From positions 78,596 to 142,595 of the forward strand of contig JAFTAU010000023.1 of assembly GCA_017455435.1 (NCBI GenBank): DNA of 64,000 bases, in the 5' to 3' direction. Every line of letters begins with the position of its first letter. Within the stretch, counting starts at the first letter, position 1. Shown here in pieces: positions 34,301 to 42,754 of this stretch. Position numbers and translations under genes: made by a program. The stretch is from Lachnospiraceae bacterium. Its GTDB lineage: Bacteria; Bacillota; Clostridia; Lachnospirales; Lachnospiraceae. The notes beneath the pieces were generated by a model. It worked only from the letters and a program-made list of their open reading frames with translations, had not been told where the DNA came from and ran no database searches.

Positions 34301-35794
34301 GTTGCCTTTAAATCCGGCGTGCATGCCCTGATGCACCAGTGAACTGCCGCCAAGGTCCTCTGTCAGCGTGGAAACAATCAGAGTGTGAGTTGCACTGGCG
34401 GTGATGTGGGTGGTAACGTTGCTCTCGTTTCTGAGCCAGTAGTTGAAGTCATAGTTGGTTCCGCCAACAACATGATTTTCGGCGGTGCCGCCCTGATGCT
34501 TCAGATAGTTATAGAAAGCGAAATCCGTGCAGGGCCAGAAGCAGACGGTAGGATCGACGTTCTGGTACAGAGCCTTGTAGCCGCCGTTTGAGCCGTGATG
34601 CGCAACCTGCAGAATATCGCTCTTAAGATAGCTGCCGAACACGCTGTTAATCTGGCTGTTAAGAGCAGTGCCACAGTCCGTCAGGAAAAGTGCCGTCTTT
34701 CCGCTGTCGGTGAAGGTCATGCGCCATGCGCCTGCAGCGTTGTTAAGATAAGGCATGCTGTTCGGCCTGTAGTCTTCCTGCGCGAAAATGAATTCTATCT
34801 CACAGCCGGGGAAGTAAAGCTTCTGGCCGGTATGATAGATGAAATGCTCCGCTTCGGGGAAATTTGTATTGATTGCCGAAAGAAGCGAGCTCTGATATCC
34901 GGCGAAATTAGTAATCTCCGTGGCTATGTCATCGCCCGTTTTTCCGTTTGTAAAGCCAATCTCGTTTATCGCGTCAATGGTCGGGAAATTGTAAATGACC
35001 ATATTCAGATCGAACTTGTCGGAATAATCGTTTATGACCTTCTTTGAAAGCGTGACGTGGTCGGGATCCCCGTGGGAATACATCCAGGTGACCTGGGGCT
35101 TTGTACCTGAAGGGGTCTTTGCTTCAAGGAAGTCCAGAAGAGCTTCTATATCGTCAGCGCCGCTTCTGGTGTACGTCCTGGTAGCGGTGTTTCCGTCCAG
35201 GTCGATGTACTCAACACTCTTGTTTGCGTCTGTGCCCCAGCCGCCATCGATGATGATAAAGCTGCCATCGGAGAGCTGAACGACTTCGCACAGAACGTCT
35301 TCGCTCATGCCGATAGCGGAAATGGTGGGCGTTACGCTGCCCGTCTCTCCGGCCTCAGCCGCGCTGGTCGCGCCGATAAAGGTCTCTGTGCCGTAATTGA
35401 TGCGGAATTCACTAAGTGCGGCGAAATAATTGCAGTGAACCACGGTGTATCCGCCCGCGCCGTTGCTCTTGTAATATGTAAACATACGGTTTCCGCCCGC
35501 AGTATTCTCGGTGCCGCGGAGCGTAAAGCCGTTTCCGGCGAGGGTGGTTTTGTAGGTATCAATCTCGCCGTTAATAGTGTTGCTCCATGTGTCAAACAGA
35601 ATCTCTCTGTGGCCGAGACCCGTGTCATAGGGCGTGGAGTTTCTGCGTATGGCAGTCGTGGAAAATGCCGGCACGTCGGTTCCGTAGGTCAGCGCGGCGG
35701 GATCCGCGTAAGCAGTTACGCTGTCCGTGAGAGCGCCGGCCAACGGTGAAAACGCCATAACGGCCGCAAGAATAAATGCTAACAGTTTTTTCAT
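31325..35794 (-). CDS. Large secreted protein: ComEC-type MBL domain plus three NPCBM domains
   Basis: 1489 residues. Sec signal peptide (MKKLLAFILAAVMAF...AYA, about 30 residues), then a metallo-beta-lactamase domain with the ComEC-style motif His241-Gly-Asp243-Pro-Asp245-His246, Asp373 in LTDCG and His399-His400 in VAHHGSNGGY. From about residue 490 follow three NPCBM (novel putative carbohydrate-binding) modules, each starting YLSD and ending near SGGS(Y/F)(A/V)WADAC(V/L)Y. The last 250 residues contain two Tyr-Gly-Ala motifs (EYGAAAQ, NYGASADAY) also found at the end of other clostridial surface proteins. No LPXTG anchor. Likely an extracellular hydrolase tethered to glycans. GGAGG lies four bases before the ATG. 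Confidence 0.87.
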   Translation of the reverse strand: MKKLLAFILAAVMAFSPLAGALTDSVTAYADPAALTYGTDVPAFSTTAIRRNSTPYDTGLGHREILFDTWSNTINGEIDTYKTTLAGNGFTLRGTENTAGGNRMFTYYKSNGAGGYTVVHCNYFAALSEFRINYGTETFIGATSAAEAGETGSVTPTISAIGMSEDVLCEVVQLSDGSFIIIDGGWGTDANKSVEYIDLDGNTATRTYTRSGADDIEALLDFLEAKTPSGTKPQVTWMYSHGDPDHVTLSKKVINDYSDKFDLNMVIYNFPTIDAINEIGFTNGKTGDDIATEITNFAGYQSSLLSAINTNFPEAEHFIYHTGQKLYFPGCEIEFIFAQEDYRPNSMPYLNNAAGAWRMTFTDSGKTALFLTDCGTALNSQINSVFGSYLKSDILQVAHHGSNGGYKALYQNVDPTVCFWPCTDFAFYNYLKHQGGTAENHVVGGTNYDFNYWLRNESNVTTHITASATHTLIVSTLTEDLGGSSLVHQGMHAGFKGNGVTYLSDLERSDTPGEKTIFFMDSPYQGDGTKIYPYYMWNSSHTVNAVNPVNHPTGRELTTMAEGTRTFMPLDIVLGYTGKYFSKGLGGHLSSSCVDTSSIVYDISGQDGTMFYAVAGLTGDAANRPTSQQAAQSYGVTFRVYGSNADAYSPTMSFTLLSEQDEIGGYGASVAASKTYNNAEFNVNVSGWKFIKLEAVADGSASGGSYAWGGACLYTPLAKTSTIGASGAAAGKDALASEAKTTYLSDIHNTERRISSFIIGTSSSLTAPRDFKLDTNWDNQLFVWTGSSQTGSTARKQVTSANSPRTLTVTEADSTTHDVDYTNTEIAIGYRGTKYAKGLAGLVSASTVKSAEAIYDVQGLNAKYFYSVVGMTGAANTNPATGNYTYKLTFDVYGSKTGTANGDFELLAYASGVRAYLIAEFNVDITGYKYLKLVTTSDGGNSGGSFVWADACVYGLADKLSNKGAVGTFAGHSEADSITYLSDVYSTNMVDSFIIGTGASEANPREFKLDTNWDDKVYVWTGKNQNGSDSRKVVDNTNSPRTLTITAADSTTSDVVYDKADIAVGYRDTKFAKGLGGLVSASTNKSAYVVYDIRDLDVEYFYAVAGITGEGNVNPATDKFNYKLTFTVYGSKAATYDSDSFSPIAYAKDVRAYLTAEFKLDVSDYNFIKLETVSDGGNSGGSFVWADACVYSTTAPAIQNKLTGVAVTAGSDLTLHVTATTESEVTAPRVRFSGIDDPVVVNGVDADGVWTFEYDNIYSHNMSDTITIELLDDDSQVLETKTYSIKAYCDSVHTLGQTAEGLTQLGLTAQKFALLDTLMADMLEYGAAAQTYISYNTDDLANTSSWVTTSKTQSFTAPTTAFSTSSYAYSDMICGASLRLTNDVRFVLRVKAAEATKVVISTGLTSKTYLLSEAAVDNGYYIVVSDGLYATDFDTTFTITLEDASTTYQTVSYSVNSYIASKAGSSDAALAAIVRAIRNYGASADAYAA

Positions 35795-35945
35795 AATTCC
35801 TCCGATACTGTTTTATTCCGAAAGGGGGATGCCCCTTTGCGTGTTAGTATCAAAAAGTATTATAAAAAAAATATACAAAACGCAACAGGCGCAAATCCAA
35901 CACAAAGCGTTCAATATTAAAGATATTTTACTAACGTCAGAGATA

Positions 35946-35984
35946 GAAAAACGCCCCCTGCAGGGAAGTTGCACCTGAGGGGGC
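35946..35984 (-). terminator. Intrinsic terminator of the 1052-aa NPCBM gene
   Basis: GCCCCCT (35953) pairs with AGGGGGC (35978), extended inward by CAGG/CCTG with one bulge. Reading leftward five T residues follow at once. It lies 33 bp past the stop at 36017. The rest of 35795-36016 holds only the leader of the next gene, including a small AAAGGGG/CCCCTTT hairpin at 35821-35838. Confidence 0.8.
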
Positions 35985-36016
35985 TGAGGAAAAATAATAT
36001 GTGTAAAGTCTGTTTG

Positions 36017-39000
36017 TCAATTAATATAGGCTTCGGCTGATACTCCGTAATTGTACAGGGCTCTGACTATGCCCGAAAGCGCGGCGTTGGAGTTGTTGCA
36101 TTTTGAAGCGACATATGAATTGACACTGTAGGTCACGGTGTGATAGGTCACAGAATCGTCTGCGAGGGTGAAGGTGTACACCGTGTCAAAATCTGTCGCC
36201 AGCATTCCTGCGCCTTCGATCCTGTAGGAGGCGCTGCCCTCAGACACGGCATCCGTGGCGAGATTATAAACCGCTTCGTTCTCTCCGTCGGAAATGATGA
36301 GCTTTGTGGCATTCTCTGCGCTTACTCTGATCAGGAAGCCGACATCGTTTTTAATACGAATGGACGCGCTGCGGATCTTGTCGGTCTGACTGTGCGCGGA
36401 TGAAGTGGTATCCGACGCGGGAGCGGTAAAGCTCTGGGTCTTTGCGGTGGATACCCATGCGGATGCGTTTGCCGGATTGTTTGTGTCACGGCCTGTATAG
36501 ATTTGGGCGGCGGCGCCGTATTCCAGCATGTCAGCCATAAGAGTGTCGAGCAGGGCGTATTTTTCGGCTGTCATTCCGAGAGATTCCAGGCCCTCTGCGG
36601 TCTGACCGAGCTCATGCACGCCGTCGCAGTAGGCTTTGATGCTATAGGTCTTTGTTTCGAGGGTTTCATTTTCATCGTCCAGAAGCTCCAGCGTAATAGT
36701 GGTGTTCATAAGCTGTGAGTAGATTGAAGGATATTCAAACAGCCATTTTCCGTCAGTGCTGACTCCGGTCGCCACTACGGGATTAGTGCCCTCGCGCGAG
36801 AATCTGACCTTGGGAGCAGTCACGTCCGATGTAGTGGTGGCGAGCACGTGAAGCGTCAGATTTGCAGCCGCTGTGACCGATACGTTGGTCATTTTGTTTT
36901 CGACTATGGGAGTTGTATTGTAAACGCAGGCATCCGCCCAGACAAAGGAGGAACTGTTATTGGTCGCGCTGTCGTTGACCGTCTCGAGCTTTATGTACTT
37001 GTATCCGGTGACCGGAACGTTAAATTCGGCCGTCAGATAGGCTCTGATGTCGGTGGCGTATGCAATCAGGAAGAAATCCTCCGCATCCGTGCCGGTGGTG
37101 CTGGCGTAGACATTGAATCCCAGCTTCCATTTATAAGTGCTTGCATCATCGGCGTTGCCATTGCCGGTCAGACCGGCTACAGCATAAAAGTACTCCGCTT
37201 CCAGCCCCTGAATATCAAACACCACACTCGCGGGGGTCTTGGTATTCTTTGAAGCAAGACCGCCCAGAGCTTTTTCGTACCTGGTTCCGTAATAACCTGC
37301 AACCACATCGCCCGGATAGTAGGTGATGTTCTCAGCAGCCGCGCCGGGAGCAGATACGATGGAGAGGGAGCGCCCGGCAGCATATTTTGATGTCACTCCC
37401 CAGCGGCTGGTGCCCTGCCCTGCCCATACATAGACGGCGCCGTCCCAGTTTGTATCCAGCTTGAAATCACGGGGACTTGCTTCGGAATCGCTGGCGCCTA
37501 TTACGAAATGAGAAATCTGTCTTGCAGTGTTGTAAGCATCGGAAAGGTAAGTGATATTTGTCGCTTCGGAATGTCCCGCGGGAATCGCCGAAGAAGTGAT
37601 GTTAGGTGTCTTTTCGATGGTCCTGTACAGGCAGGCATCCGCCCATACGAAAGAGCCGCCGCTGTTTCCGCCGTTGCTGTATGTGACGAGCTTCAGATAT
37701 TTGTAGCTGCTGATGTCTACGTTGAATTCGGCGACCAGATAAGCTCTGATATCGGAGGCGTAGGTAATCAGTTCAAAATCAGCCTCGTTTGTCCCGCCCT
37801 TGCTGCCGTAGACCTCAAAGGTCAGCTTGTAGGTGTAGTCCCCGGACACAGGGTTTATGTTTGCCGCACCGGTCATGCCCACTACGGAGTAGAAGTATTT
37901 TTCTCCAAGACCCTGAAGATTATATATAACTGATGCGGATTTTTTGGTGCTGGGCGACACGATACCGGCCAAACCTTTGGCGTATTTTGTGCCGCGGTAG
38001 CCGATAGCTATCTCTGTATTGGTATAATCCACATTGTGCGTCGTGCTGTCCGCTTCGGTTATGGTGAGGTTTCTGGGACTGTTGCCCGAGGTTACCTGCT
38101 TTCTGGCGGTAGAACCGGTCTCACTGCTGCCCGTCCAGACAAAAAGCTGGCTGTCCCAGTTCTCGTCAAGTTTGAAATCACGGGGGCTGGACTCACTGTT
38201 GCCAGAACCTATGACAAAGCTCGAAACCTTGCTTTCGGTGCTGTACAGGTCCGAAAGATATTTTACAGAAGAATAGTCCACAAAATTGGTTTTGCCCGCG
38301 GGAGCGCCGCTTTTACCGATGGTGGATTTTTTGACAGCAGGCGAATAGAAGCAGCATTCACCCCATGCGTATGAGCCGCCGGCCGAGCCTCCATCGCTGG
38401 CTGCTTCAAGCTTCAGATATTTGTAGCCGGTCACGTCTACGTCAAATTCGGCCGTGTTGTAGGTTTTGCTCTGGGCAACAGATGCACCGTAGCCGCCGAT
38501 TTCGTCAACCGACGCAATAAGCGTGAATTCCGTCTCGTCGGTATAGGTTTCCGCATTACTGCCGTATATGGCGAATGTTACGCCGTAGCTGTGCTCGGGT
38601 CCCTCATTTTTGGGTCTGTTGGCCGCGTCACCGGTCATGCCCGCTATGGCATAAAAATTGGTCAGCCCAACTTCGCTGACATCAAAAACGATAGCACTGG
38701 GGGCATAATCTTCTGCCGACAGGTCTACAAGATGTCCGCCGAGACCCTTTGTGAAGCGCTTGCCCTGGTAGCCCAGAACGATATCGTTGGAACAGAAGGT
38801 CTGTGTACCCTCGGCAGTAGTGGTGAGCTCGCGTCCATTCGGATGATTGACTGCGTTGATTACATTTACCGAATGAGACGCGTTCCATATATAAATGGGA
38901 TATGTCTTTGTGCTGTCGCTTCCCTGAAAAGAAGCATCCTTTTCAAACGGGGCGCCGCTGTCGCTGCCGTGTTCATAGACAACTTTATCCGTGCCGTAAA

Positions 39001-39175
39001 GGTCGGACAGATAAGCGGCGGCTACGCCTTTTCTGCCGGTGTACGCGCCCTGATGAACAAGCGTACCACCCGTGCCCGCGGGCGCAGCCTGCGTGGTGAC
39101 TGCCGGAAGCGTCAAAACGCCGACAGTCATTGCCAGCGCAAGAAGCAATGAACAGATTTTTTTAATCAACTTCAT
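36017..39175 (-). CDS. Secreted NPCBM-repeat protein (1052 aa)
   Basis: Starts at the ATG at 39175 with AGGAGG nine bases upstream. Sec signal peptide of about 30 residues (LLLALAMTVGVLTLP...TQA), then three NPCBM modules (YLSDLYGTDK, YLSDLYSTES, YLSDAYNTAR as their openings) and the same C-terminal region of about 250 residues as the next gene, with EYGAAAQIY and NYGVSAEAY. It is a paralogue of the 1489-residue protein without the MBL domain. NPCBM domains bind galactose-type glycans in several glycosidases, so this is probably a secreted glycan-binding protein. Arranged head-to-tail with its paralogue; the terminator between them suggests separate transcription. Confidence 0.87.
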   Translation of the reverse strand: MKLIKKICSLLLALAMTVGVLTLPAVTTQAAPAGTGGTLVHQGAYTGRKGVAAAYLSDLYGTDKVVYEHGSDSGAPFEKDASFQGSDSTKTYPIYIWNASHSVNVINAVNHPNGRELTTTAEGTQTFCSNDIVLGYQGKRFTKGLGGHLVDLSAEDYAPSAIVFDVSEVGLTNFYAIAGMTGDAANRPKNEGPEHSYGVTFAIYGSNAETYTDETEFTLIASVDEIGGYGASVAQSKTYNTAEFDVDVTGYKYLKLEAASDGGSAGGSYAWGECCFYSPAVKKSTIGKSGAPAGKTNFVDYSSVKYLSDLYSTESKVSSFVIGSGNSESSPRDFKLDENWDSQLFVWTGSSETGSTARKQVTSGNSPRNLTITEADSTTHNVDYTNTEIAIGYRGTKYAKGLAGIVSPSTKKSASVIYNLQGLGEKYFYSVVGMTGAANINPVSGDYTYKLTFEVYGSKGGTNEADFELITYASDIRAYLVAEFNVDISSYKYLKLVTYSNGGNSGGSFVWADACLYRTIEKTPNITSSAIPAGHSEATNITYLSDAYNTARQISHFVIGASDSEASPRDFKLDTNWDGAVYVWAGQGTSRWGVTSKYAAGRSLSIVSAPGAAAENITYYPGDVVAGYYGTRYEKALGGLASKNTKTPASVVFDIQGLEAEYFYAVAGLTGNGNADDASTYKWKLGFNVYASTTGTDAEDFFLIAYATDIRAYLTAEFNVPVTGYKYIKLETVNDSATNNSSSFVWADACVYNTTPIVENKMTNVSVTAAANLTLHVLATTTSDVTAPKVRFSREGTNPVVATGVSTDGKWLFEYPSIYSQLMNTTITLELLDDENETLETKTYSIKAYCDGVHELGQTAEGLESLGMTAEKYALLDTLMADMLEYGAAAQIYTGRDTNNPANASAWVSTAKTQSFTAPASDTTSSAHSQTDKIRSASIRIKNDVGFLIRVSAENATKLIISDGENEAVYNLATDAVSEGSASYRIEGAGMLATDFDTVYTFTLADDSVTYHTVTYSVNSYVASKCNNSNAALSGIVRALYNYGVSAEAYIN

Positions 39176-39415
39176 ATTGCTTTTCCTCCTAAGTATATCG
39201 GGTATGTATAGAATCACTCCTATCAAACATTGTAAAATTAGCAAATTAATATTTTTGAGTCAATGAAGCTGATGATTTTCGTTTGAAATTGAACGCTAAG
39301 ATCGGTTTTTGTATGCTTTGGCACTACACAACCACCGCGTGCAATGATAAAATAATGCAGGGCTTTCTGTGCGGTTTGAGCGCAGAGCCGTCATTTCTGA
39401 AAAGGAGACCCTGTA

Positions 39416-40210
39416 ATGAATTTAAAAGATATTCGCCTTTTTCTGTTCGATATGGACGGGACGATTTATCTCGGCGATCAATTATTTGATTTTACAAAGG
39501 AGCTGCTGAGGACGATTCGCGAGAGCGGGCGCGATTACCGCTTTCTGACCAATAATTCGTCAAAGGGCGTGGAGGCTTATGTGGCAAAAATGGCGCGGCT
39601 GGGGATAGAGGCGGCGCCGGAGGATTTTGTGACGTCTGCGCACGCGACCATTTATTATCTGAAGGAACACCACCCCGGAGCGAGGCTCTACGTGTGCGGC
39701 ACGCAGTCGCTGATAGGGCAGTTTGAGACGGCGGGCTTTGCAGTGCCGCAGGATATAGAGCAGACGGATGTGATTGTGCTGGGTTTTGATACGGAGCTGA
39801 CTTTTAAGAAATTAGAGGATATCTGTAAGCTCCTGGCGGCGCATCCGGATATGCCGTATATCGCTACTCATCCGGACTTTGTGTGCCCCACGGAGTACGG
39901 CAGCGTGCCGGATTGCGGCAGCGTGATAGAGGCGCTGCATTATGCCACGGGAAAGCGGCCCGTCGTGATTGGAAAGCCGCAGCCGCTGATTGTGGAGCTG
40001 GCGATGAAGAGCGCCGGCGTGACGGCAGCGCAGACCGCGGTGGTGGGCGACAGGCTTTATACGGATGTAAAGTCCGGGCTGAATGCCGGCGCGACTGCGA
40101 TACTGGTTATGTCGGGTGAAACTACCCCTGAGATTCTCGCAGCGAGCGAGGACAAACCTGACCTGGTGCTGGAGAGCGGCGCGCAGATACTGGCCGCCCT
40201 GAAGGAGTAG
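39416..40210 (+). CDS. HAD-superfamily IIA phosphatase (NagD-like)
   Basis: 264 residues. The first HAD motif is FLFDMDGTIYLG, the second FLTNNSS, and the C-terminal motif VVGDRLYTDVKSGLNAGA, with the type IIA cap between. NagD-like enzymes dephosphorylate nucleotides or sugar phosphates such as AMP/UMP or glycerol phosphate. AAGGAG lies eight bases before the ATG. Monocistronic; the 240-bp gap to the divergent NPCBM gene shows no other gene. Confidence 0.92.
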   Translation: MNLKDIRLFLFDMDGTIYLGDQLFDFTKELLRTIRESGRDYRFLTNNSSKGVEAYVAKMARLGIEAAPEDFVTSAHATIYYLKEHHPGARLYVCGTQSLIGQFETAGFAVPQDIEQTDVIVLGFDTELTFKKLEDICKLLAAHPDMPYIATHPDFVCPTEYGSVPDCGSVIEALHYATGKRPVVIGKPQPLIVELAMKSAGVTAAQTAVVGDRLYTDVKSGLNAGATAILVMSGETTPEILAASEDKPDLVLESGAQILAALKE

Positions 40211-40217
40211 GGACAGT

Positions 40218-40433
40218 AATCCCCGCCCGCTCTATCGCACAATTAGAAAATTTTGTTTCGCACAGGACATGCAGCTTCAATGCTTTCAGACACGCTGTAA
40301 ACAAAGAAATTCGGGCTCCGGCACGCTTGCCTCTGCCCGATTTCTTTGAACAGCGTTTCTGTCTGAAATCATTTTTGCTGATGTCTGAGAATGCGAAAAA
40401 AATTTTAATGTGTGCTGCACGGGCGGGGCGATT
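40218..40433. repeat. Imperfect 216-bp palindromic (MITE-like) element
   Basis: The two halves are inverted copies of each other over nearly the full length: ends AATCCCCGCCCG and CGGGCGGGGCGATT, middle arms TTTCAGACACGCTGTAAACA against the reverse complement of TTCAAAGAAATC-type sequence at 40340-40365, and a centre near GGCACGCTTGCC. Several mismatches and small gaps are present. No protein is encoded. It fills the gap between the HAD gene and the uraA terminator. Transcribed, it would fold into one long hairpin. Confidence 0.7.
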
Positions 40434-40456
40434 CCTGCGATTTCTAGTGACTTCTG

Positions 40457-40490
40457 AAAAAAGCCGGAGCGGATGACCGCACCGGCTTTT
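40457..40490 (-). terminator. Intrinsic terminator of uraA, possibly bidirectional
   Basis: AAAAGCCGG (40459) pairs with CCGGCTTTT (40482), extended by GCGG/CCGC, and on the minus strand a run of six T residues ends the stem. It lies 21 bp past the uraA stop and could also stop transcripts arriving from the HAD gene. Confidence 0.8.
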
Positions 40491-40511
40491 GTTATTTAAG
40501 TGAGCGAGAGC

Positions 40512-41855
40512 TTACTTCTCCTGCTCTTTCTTTTTCTTGCCTGAAAGAATCACGTTGAAGATGATGCCCAGGATCAGAGCGGTGGCGATGGTGGTGATTG
40601 TAACATCGCCGAAAGTGAGCGACAGACCGCCGATACCGGATACGAGGATAACGGAAACCACAAAGAGGTTTCTATTGTCATCGAGATCGACGTTTTTGAT
40701 CATCTTAAGTCCCGAAACAGCGATGAATCCGTACAGACTCATGCAGACGCCGCCCATAACGCAGGTCGGAATGGAGCCGAGGAAAGTAACGAAGGGACCA
40801 AAGAATGAAATCAGCATTGCCATGATTGCGGCGCAGATGATGGTAACGACAGAGGCGTTCTTGGTAACAGCAACGCAGGCGATGGACTCGCCGTAAGTGG
40901 TGTTCGCGCAGCCGCCGAAGAATGCGCCGATCATGTTGCCGATACCGTCGCCGAGCAGCGATCTGTGAAGACCGGGGTCTTTGATGAGATCTTTTTCGAT
41001 GATGGTGGAGATGTTCATGTGGTCAGCCAGGTGCTCCGCAAATGTAACGAATGCAACGGGAACAAACGCCACAGCGACAGTCGTCAGATATTGTCCGTCA
41101 ATCTCTGAGAAGCCCTTGAATGCTTCAACGAAAGTAAAGTTCGGGACTTCGAATATCTTTATGTTTTCAAATACAGAGAAATCGCAGAGTATCATGGAAG
41201 CGTTTCCGGTCTTCTCTCCGATTACGGTGAAGATGGCAGCCAGAGCATAGCCGGCTATGATGCCGATGATAAAGGGAATGAGTCTCATTGATTTGCTGCC
41301 GTAAACGGAAGCGATGCAGACTACAAGGAGAGTGAACACGCCTACGATGATGGCATAATAGGGGACGGTTTCAACTTCCGCGCCGTTTGTAATTACTGTC
41401 TGCAGGTCGCCGACAGCATTGACTGCGAGCGAAAGACCGATAAGAGCGACCGTCGGGCCTATAACCTGTTTGGGCATAAATTTGTCAACCCACCTGGTTC
41501 CGGCAATTTTTACAATAATTGCAATCACCACATAGACAAGTCCGGCAAATACCGCGCCGATCAGGATTCCGGCAAAGCCCGCCTGAGCGCTGACCGCGCC
41601 GGCAAAAGCCGCGAACATTGAGCCGATAAACGCGAATGAAGAGCCGATGAAGACGGGGCTTTTTGCCTTGGTGAAGGCTACATAGACAAGTGTTCCGGCG
41701 CCGGCTCCGAAGAGTGCCGCCGACTGTGACATTCCGTTTCCGACGATTGCCGGAACGGCGATGGTTGCCGCCAGGATTGCCAAAAGCTGCTGCAGTGCGA
41801 ACAGGATAATCTGTCCGAATTTGGGTTTTTCCGATACATCGTAAACCAGTTTCAT
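40512..41855 (-). CDS. uraA: Uracil permease (NCS2 family)
   Basis: 447 residues with about fourteen membrane segments. Matches UraA/PyrP uracil:proton symporters: start LVYDVSEKPKFGQIILFALQ, then FGAGAGTLVYVAFTKAKSPV, the central TFAEHLADHMNIS helix with substrate-binding Glu, and GCANTTYGESIACVAVTKN in the second half. Cotranscribed with pyrR 80 bp upstream, so expression should fall when UMP is plentiful through the PyrR attenuator. GGAGG lies nine bases before the ATG. A small TGAGGC/GCCTCA hairpin lies between the two genes. Confidence 0.93.
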   Translation of the reverse strand: MKLVYDVSEKPKFGQIILFALQQLLAILAATIAVPAIVGNGMSQSAALFGAGAGTLVYVAFTKAKSPVFIGSSFAFIGSMFAAFAGAVSAQAGFAGILIGAVFAGLVYVVIAIIVKIAGTRWVDKFMPKQVIGPTVALIGLSLAVNAVGDLQTVITNGAEVETVPYYAIIVGVFTLLVVCIASVYGSKSMRLIPFIIGIIAGYALAAIFTVIGEKTGNASMILCDFSVFENIKIFEVPNFTFVEAFKGFSEIDGQYLTTVAVAFVPVAFVTFAEHLADHMNISTIIEKDLIKDPGLHRSLLGDGIGNMIGAFFGGCANTTYGESIACVAVTKNASVVTIICAAIMAMLISFFGPFVTFLGSIPTCVMGGVCMSLYGFIAVSGLKMIKNVDLDDNRNLFVVSVILVSGIGGLSLTFGDVTITTIATALILGIIFNVILSGKKKKEQEK

Positions 41856-41935
41856 AAGATACTACCTCCCTCGAAGATTGTTTATACTATTGAGGCATTG
41901 CCTCACAACTTACTGTTTGCAGGCGGGGTCACCGC

Positions 41936-42469
41936 TTATTTTTTGTTCAGCTCCACCTGGTAAATCCCGTCGTACTCTTCCACTTTTACGCTGACGAATT
42001 CATCGCGGGATGTGGGAATGTTTTTGCCGACGTAATTGGCGCTGATGGGCAGCTCTCTGTGACCGCGGTCGACCATTACGCAAAGCTGCACGCTCGCCGG
42101 TCTGCCGAGGCTGATGATGGCGTCCATCGCGGCTCTGGCAGTGCGCCCTGTATAGAGAACATCGTCCACCAGCACTACGTGCGCCCCGTTTACGTCAAAG
42201 GGGATGAAACTTCCGTCCAGTCTGGGATCCTCGTATTTTTCCGTGAGGTCATCGCGGTAAAGCGTGATGTCCAGCTCGCCGAGCACAGCCTGCATATCGG
42301 AGAATTTTTCGATGTTCTGCGCCAGCAGCTTTGCCAGCGGGACGCCGCGGCGCTTGATTCCGACCAGATAAATCGTGCGCCTTTCAGTGTTTTTTTCAAT
42401 AATCTCGTGCGCCAGTCTGGCCAGCGTCCGCGTCATCGTCTGCGAGTCTACGATTATCTTTCCGTTCAC
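41936..42469 (-). CDS. pyrR: PyrR bifunctional regulator/uracil phosphoribosyltransferase
   Basis: 177 residues when started at the GTG at 42469, which has GGAG eight bases upstream and gives the family's normal length (about 180). The frame is open further up, but that would start within the attenuator. The PRPP-binding motif is VVLVDDVLYTGRTARAAMDA, with the VGIKRRGVPLA loop and VMVDRGHRELPI downstream. PyrR binds leader RNA of pyrimidine genes with UMP and promotes termination; it also makes UMP from uracil and PRPP. Followed by uraA, and preceded by a matching attenuator. Confidence 0.93.
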   Translation of the reverse strand: MNGKIIVDSQTMTRTLARLAHEIIEKNTERRTIYLVGIKRRGVPLAKLLAQNIEKFSDMQAVLGELDITLYRDDLTEKYEDPRLDGSFIPFDVNGAHVVLVDDVLYTGRTARAAMDAIISLGRPASVQLCVMVDRGHRELPISANYVGKNIPTSRDEFVSVKVEEYDGIYQVELNKK

Positions 42470-42533
42470 GTCTGCTTCTCCATCGAATTTGCAAAATCCT
42501 CTGCGAGCCGTCGCGGCTGCCACTTTCTCCCGC

Positions 42534-42645
42534 AAAAAAACGCCCTGTCTGATTTGACAAGGCGTAATAAATGCATGGTATGGTTATTTCTGCCGCCTTG
42601 CCGGTATCTCGTACCGATTTAAAGGTTTCATCCGTTGAATGATAG
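42534..42645 (-). promoter_or_regulatory. PyrR-type transcription attenuator in the pyrR leader
   Basis: Read on the minus strand: hairpin CGGTA-CGAGA-TACCG with flanking CCTT/AAGG (candidate PyrR binding loop, 42602-42616), then CAAGGCG (42594-42600), then terminator stem ACGCCTTGTC/GACAGGGCGT (42540-42565) followed by seven T residues. CAAGGCG is perfectly complementary to CGCCTTG in the left arm of the terminator, so it can form an antiterminator, and its AAGG is also used by the binding-loop stem. This is the three-state switch known for pyr operons. A TATCAT box at 42639-42644 may be the -10. Confidence 0.8.
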
Positions 42646-42708
42646 CATACTTTTGAGCGAAATAAAAGCCCTTATTTTTGGAAAATGTCCTAAGGCGCGA
42701 AAACAGCG

Positions 42709-42737
42709 AAAGGGCGGCGCAGATGGCGCCGCCCTTT
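42709..42737 (-). terminator. Terminator of the LRR/repeat protein gene
   Basis: Very GC-rich stem, AAAGGGCGGCGC with GCGCCGCCCTTT, five-base loop, 17 bp past the stop at 42755. The T run on the minus strand is interrupted (TTTCGCTGTTTT), while plus-strand reading gives CCTTTTAT, so it could work both ways. Confidence 0.7.
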
Positions 42738-42754
42738 TATTTAAATGCAAACTA

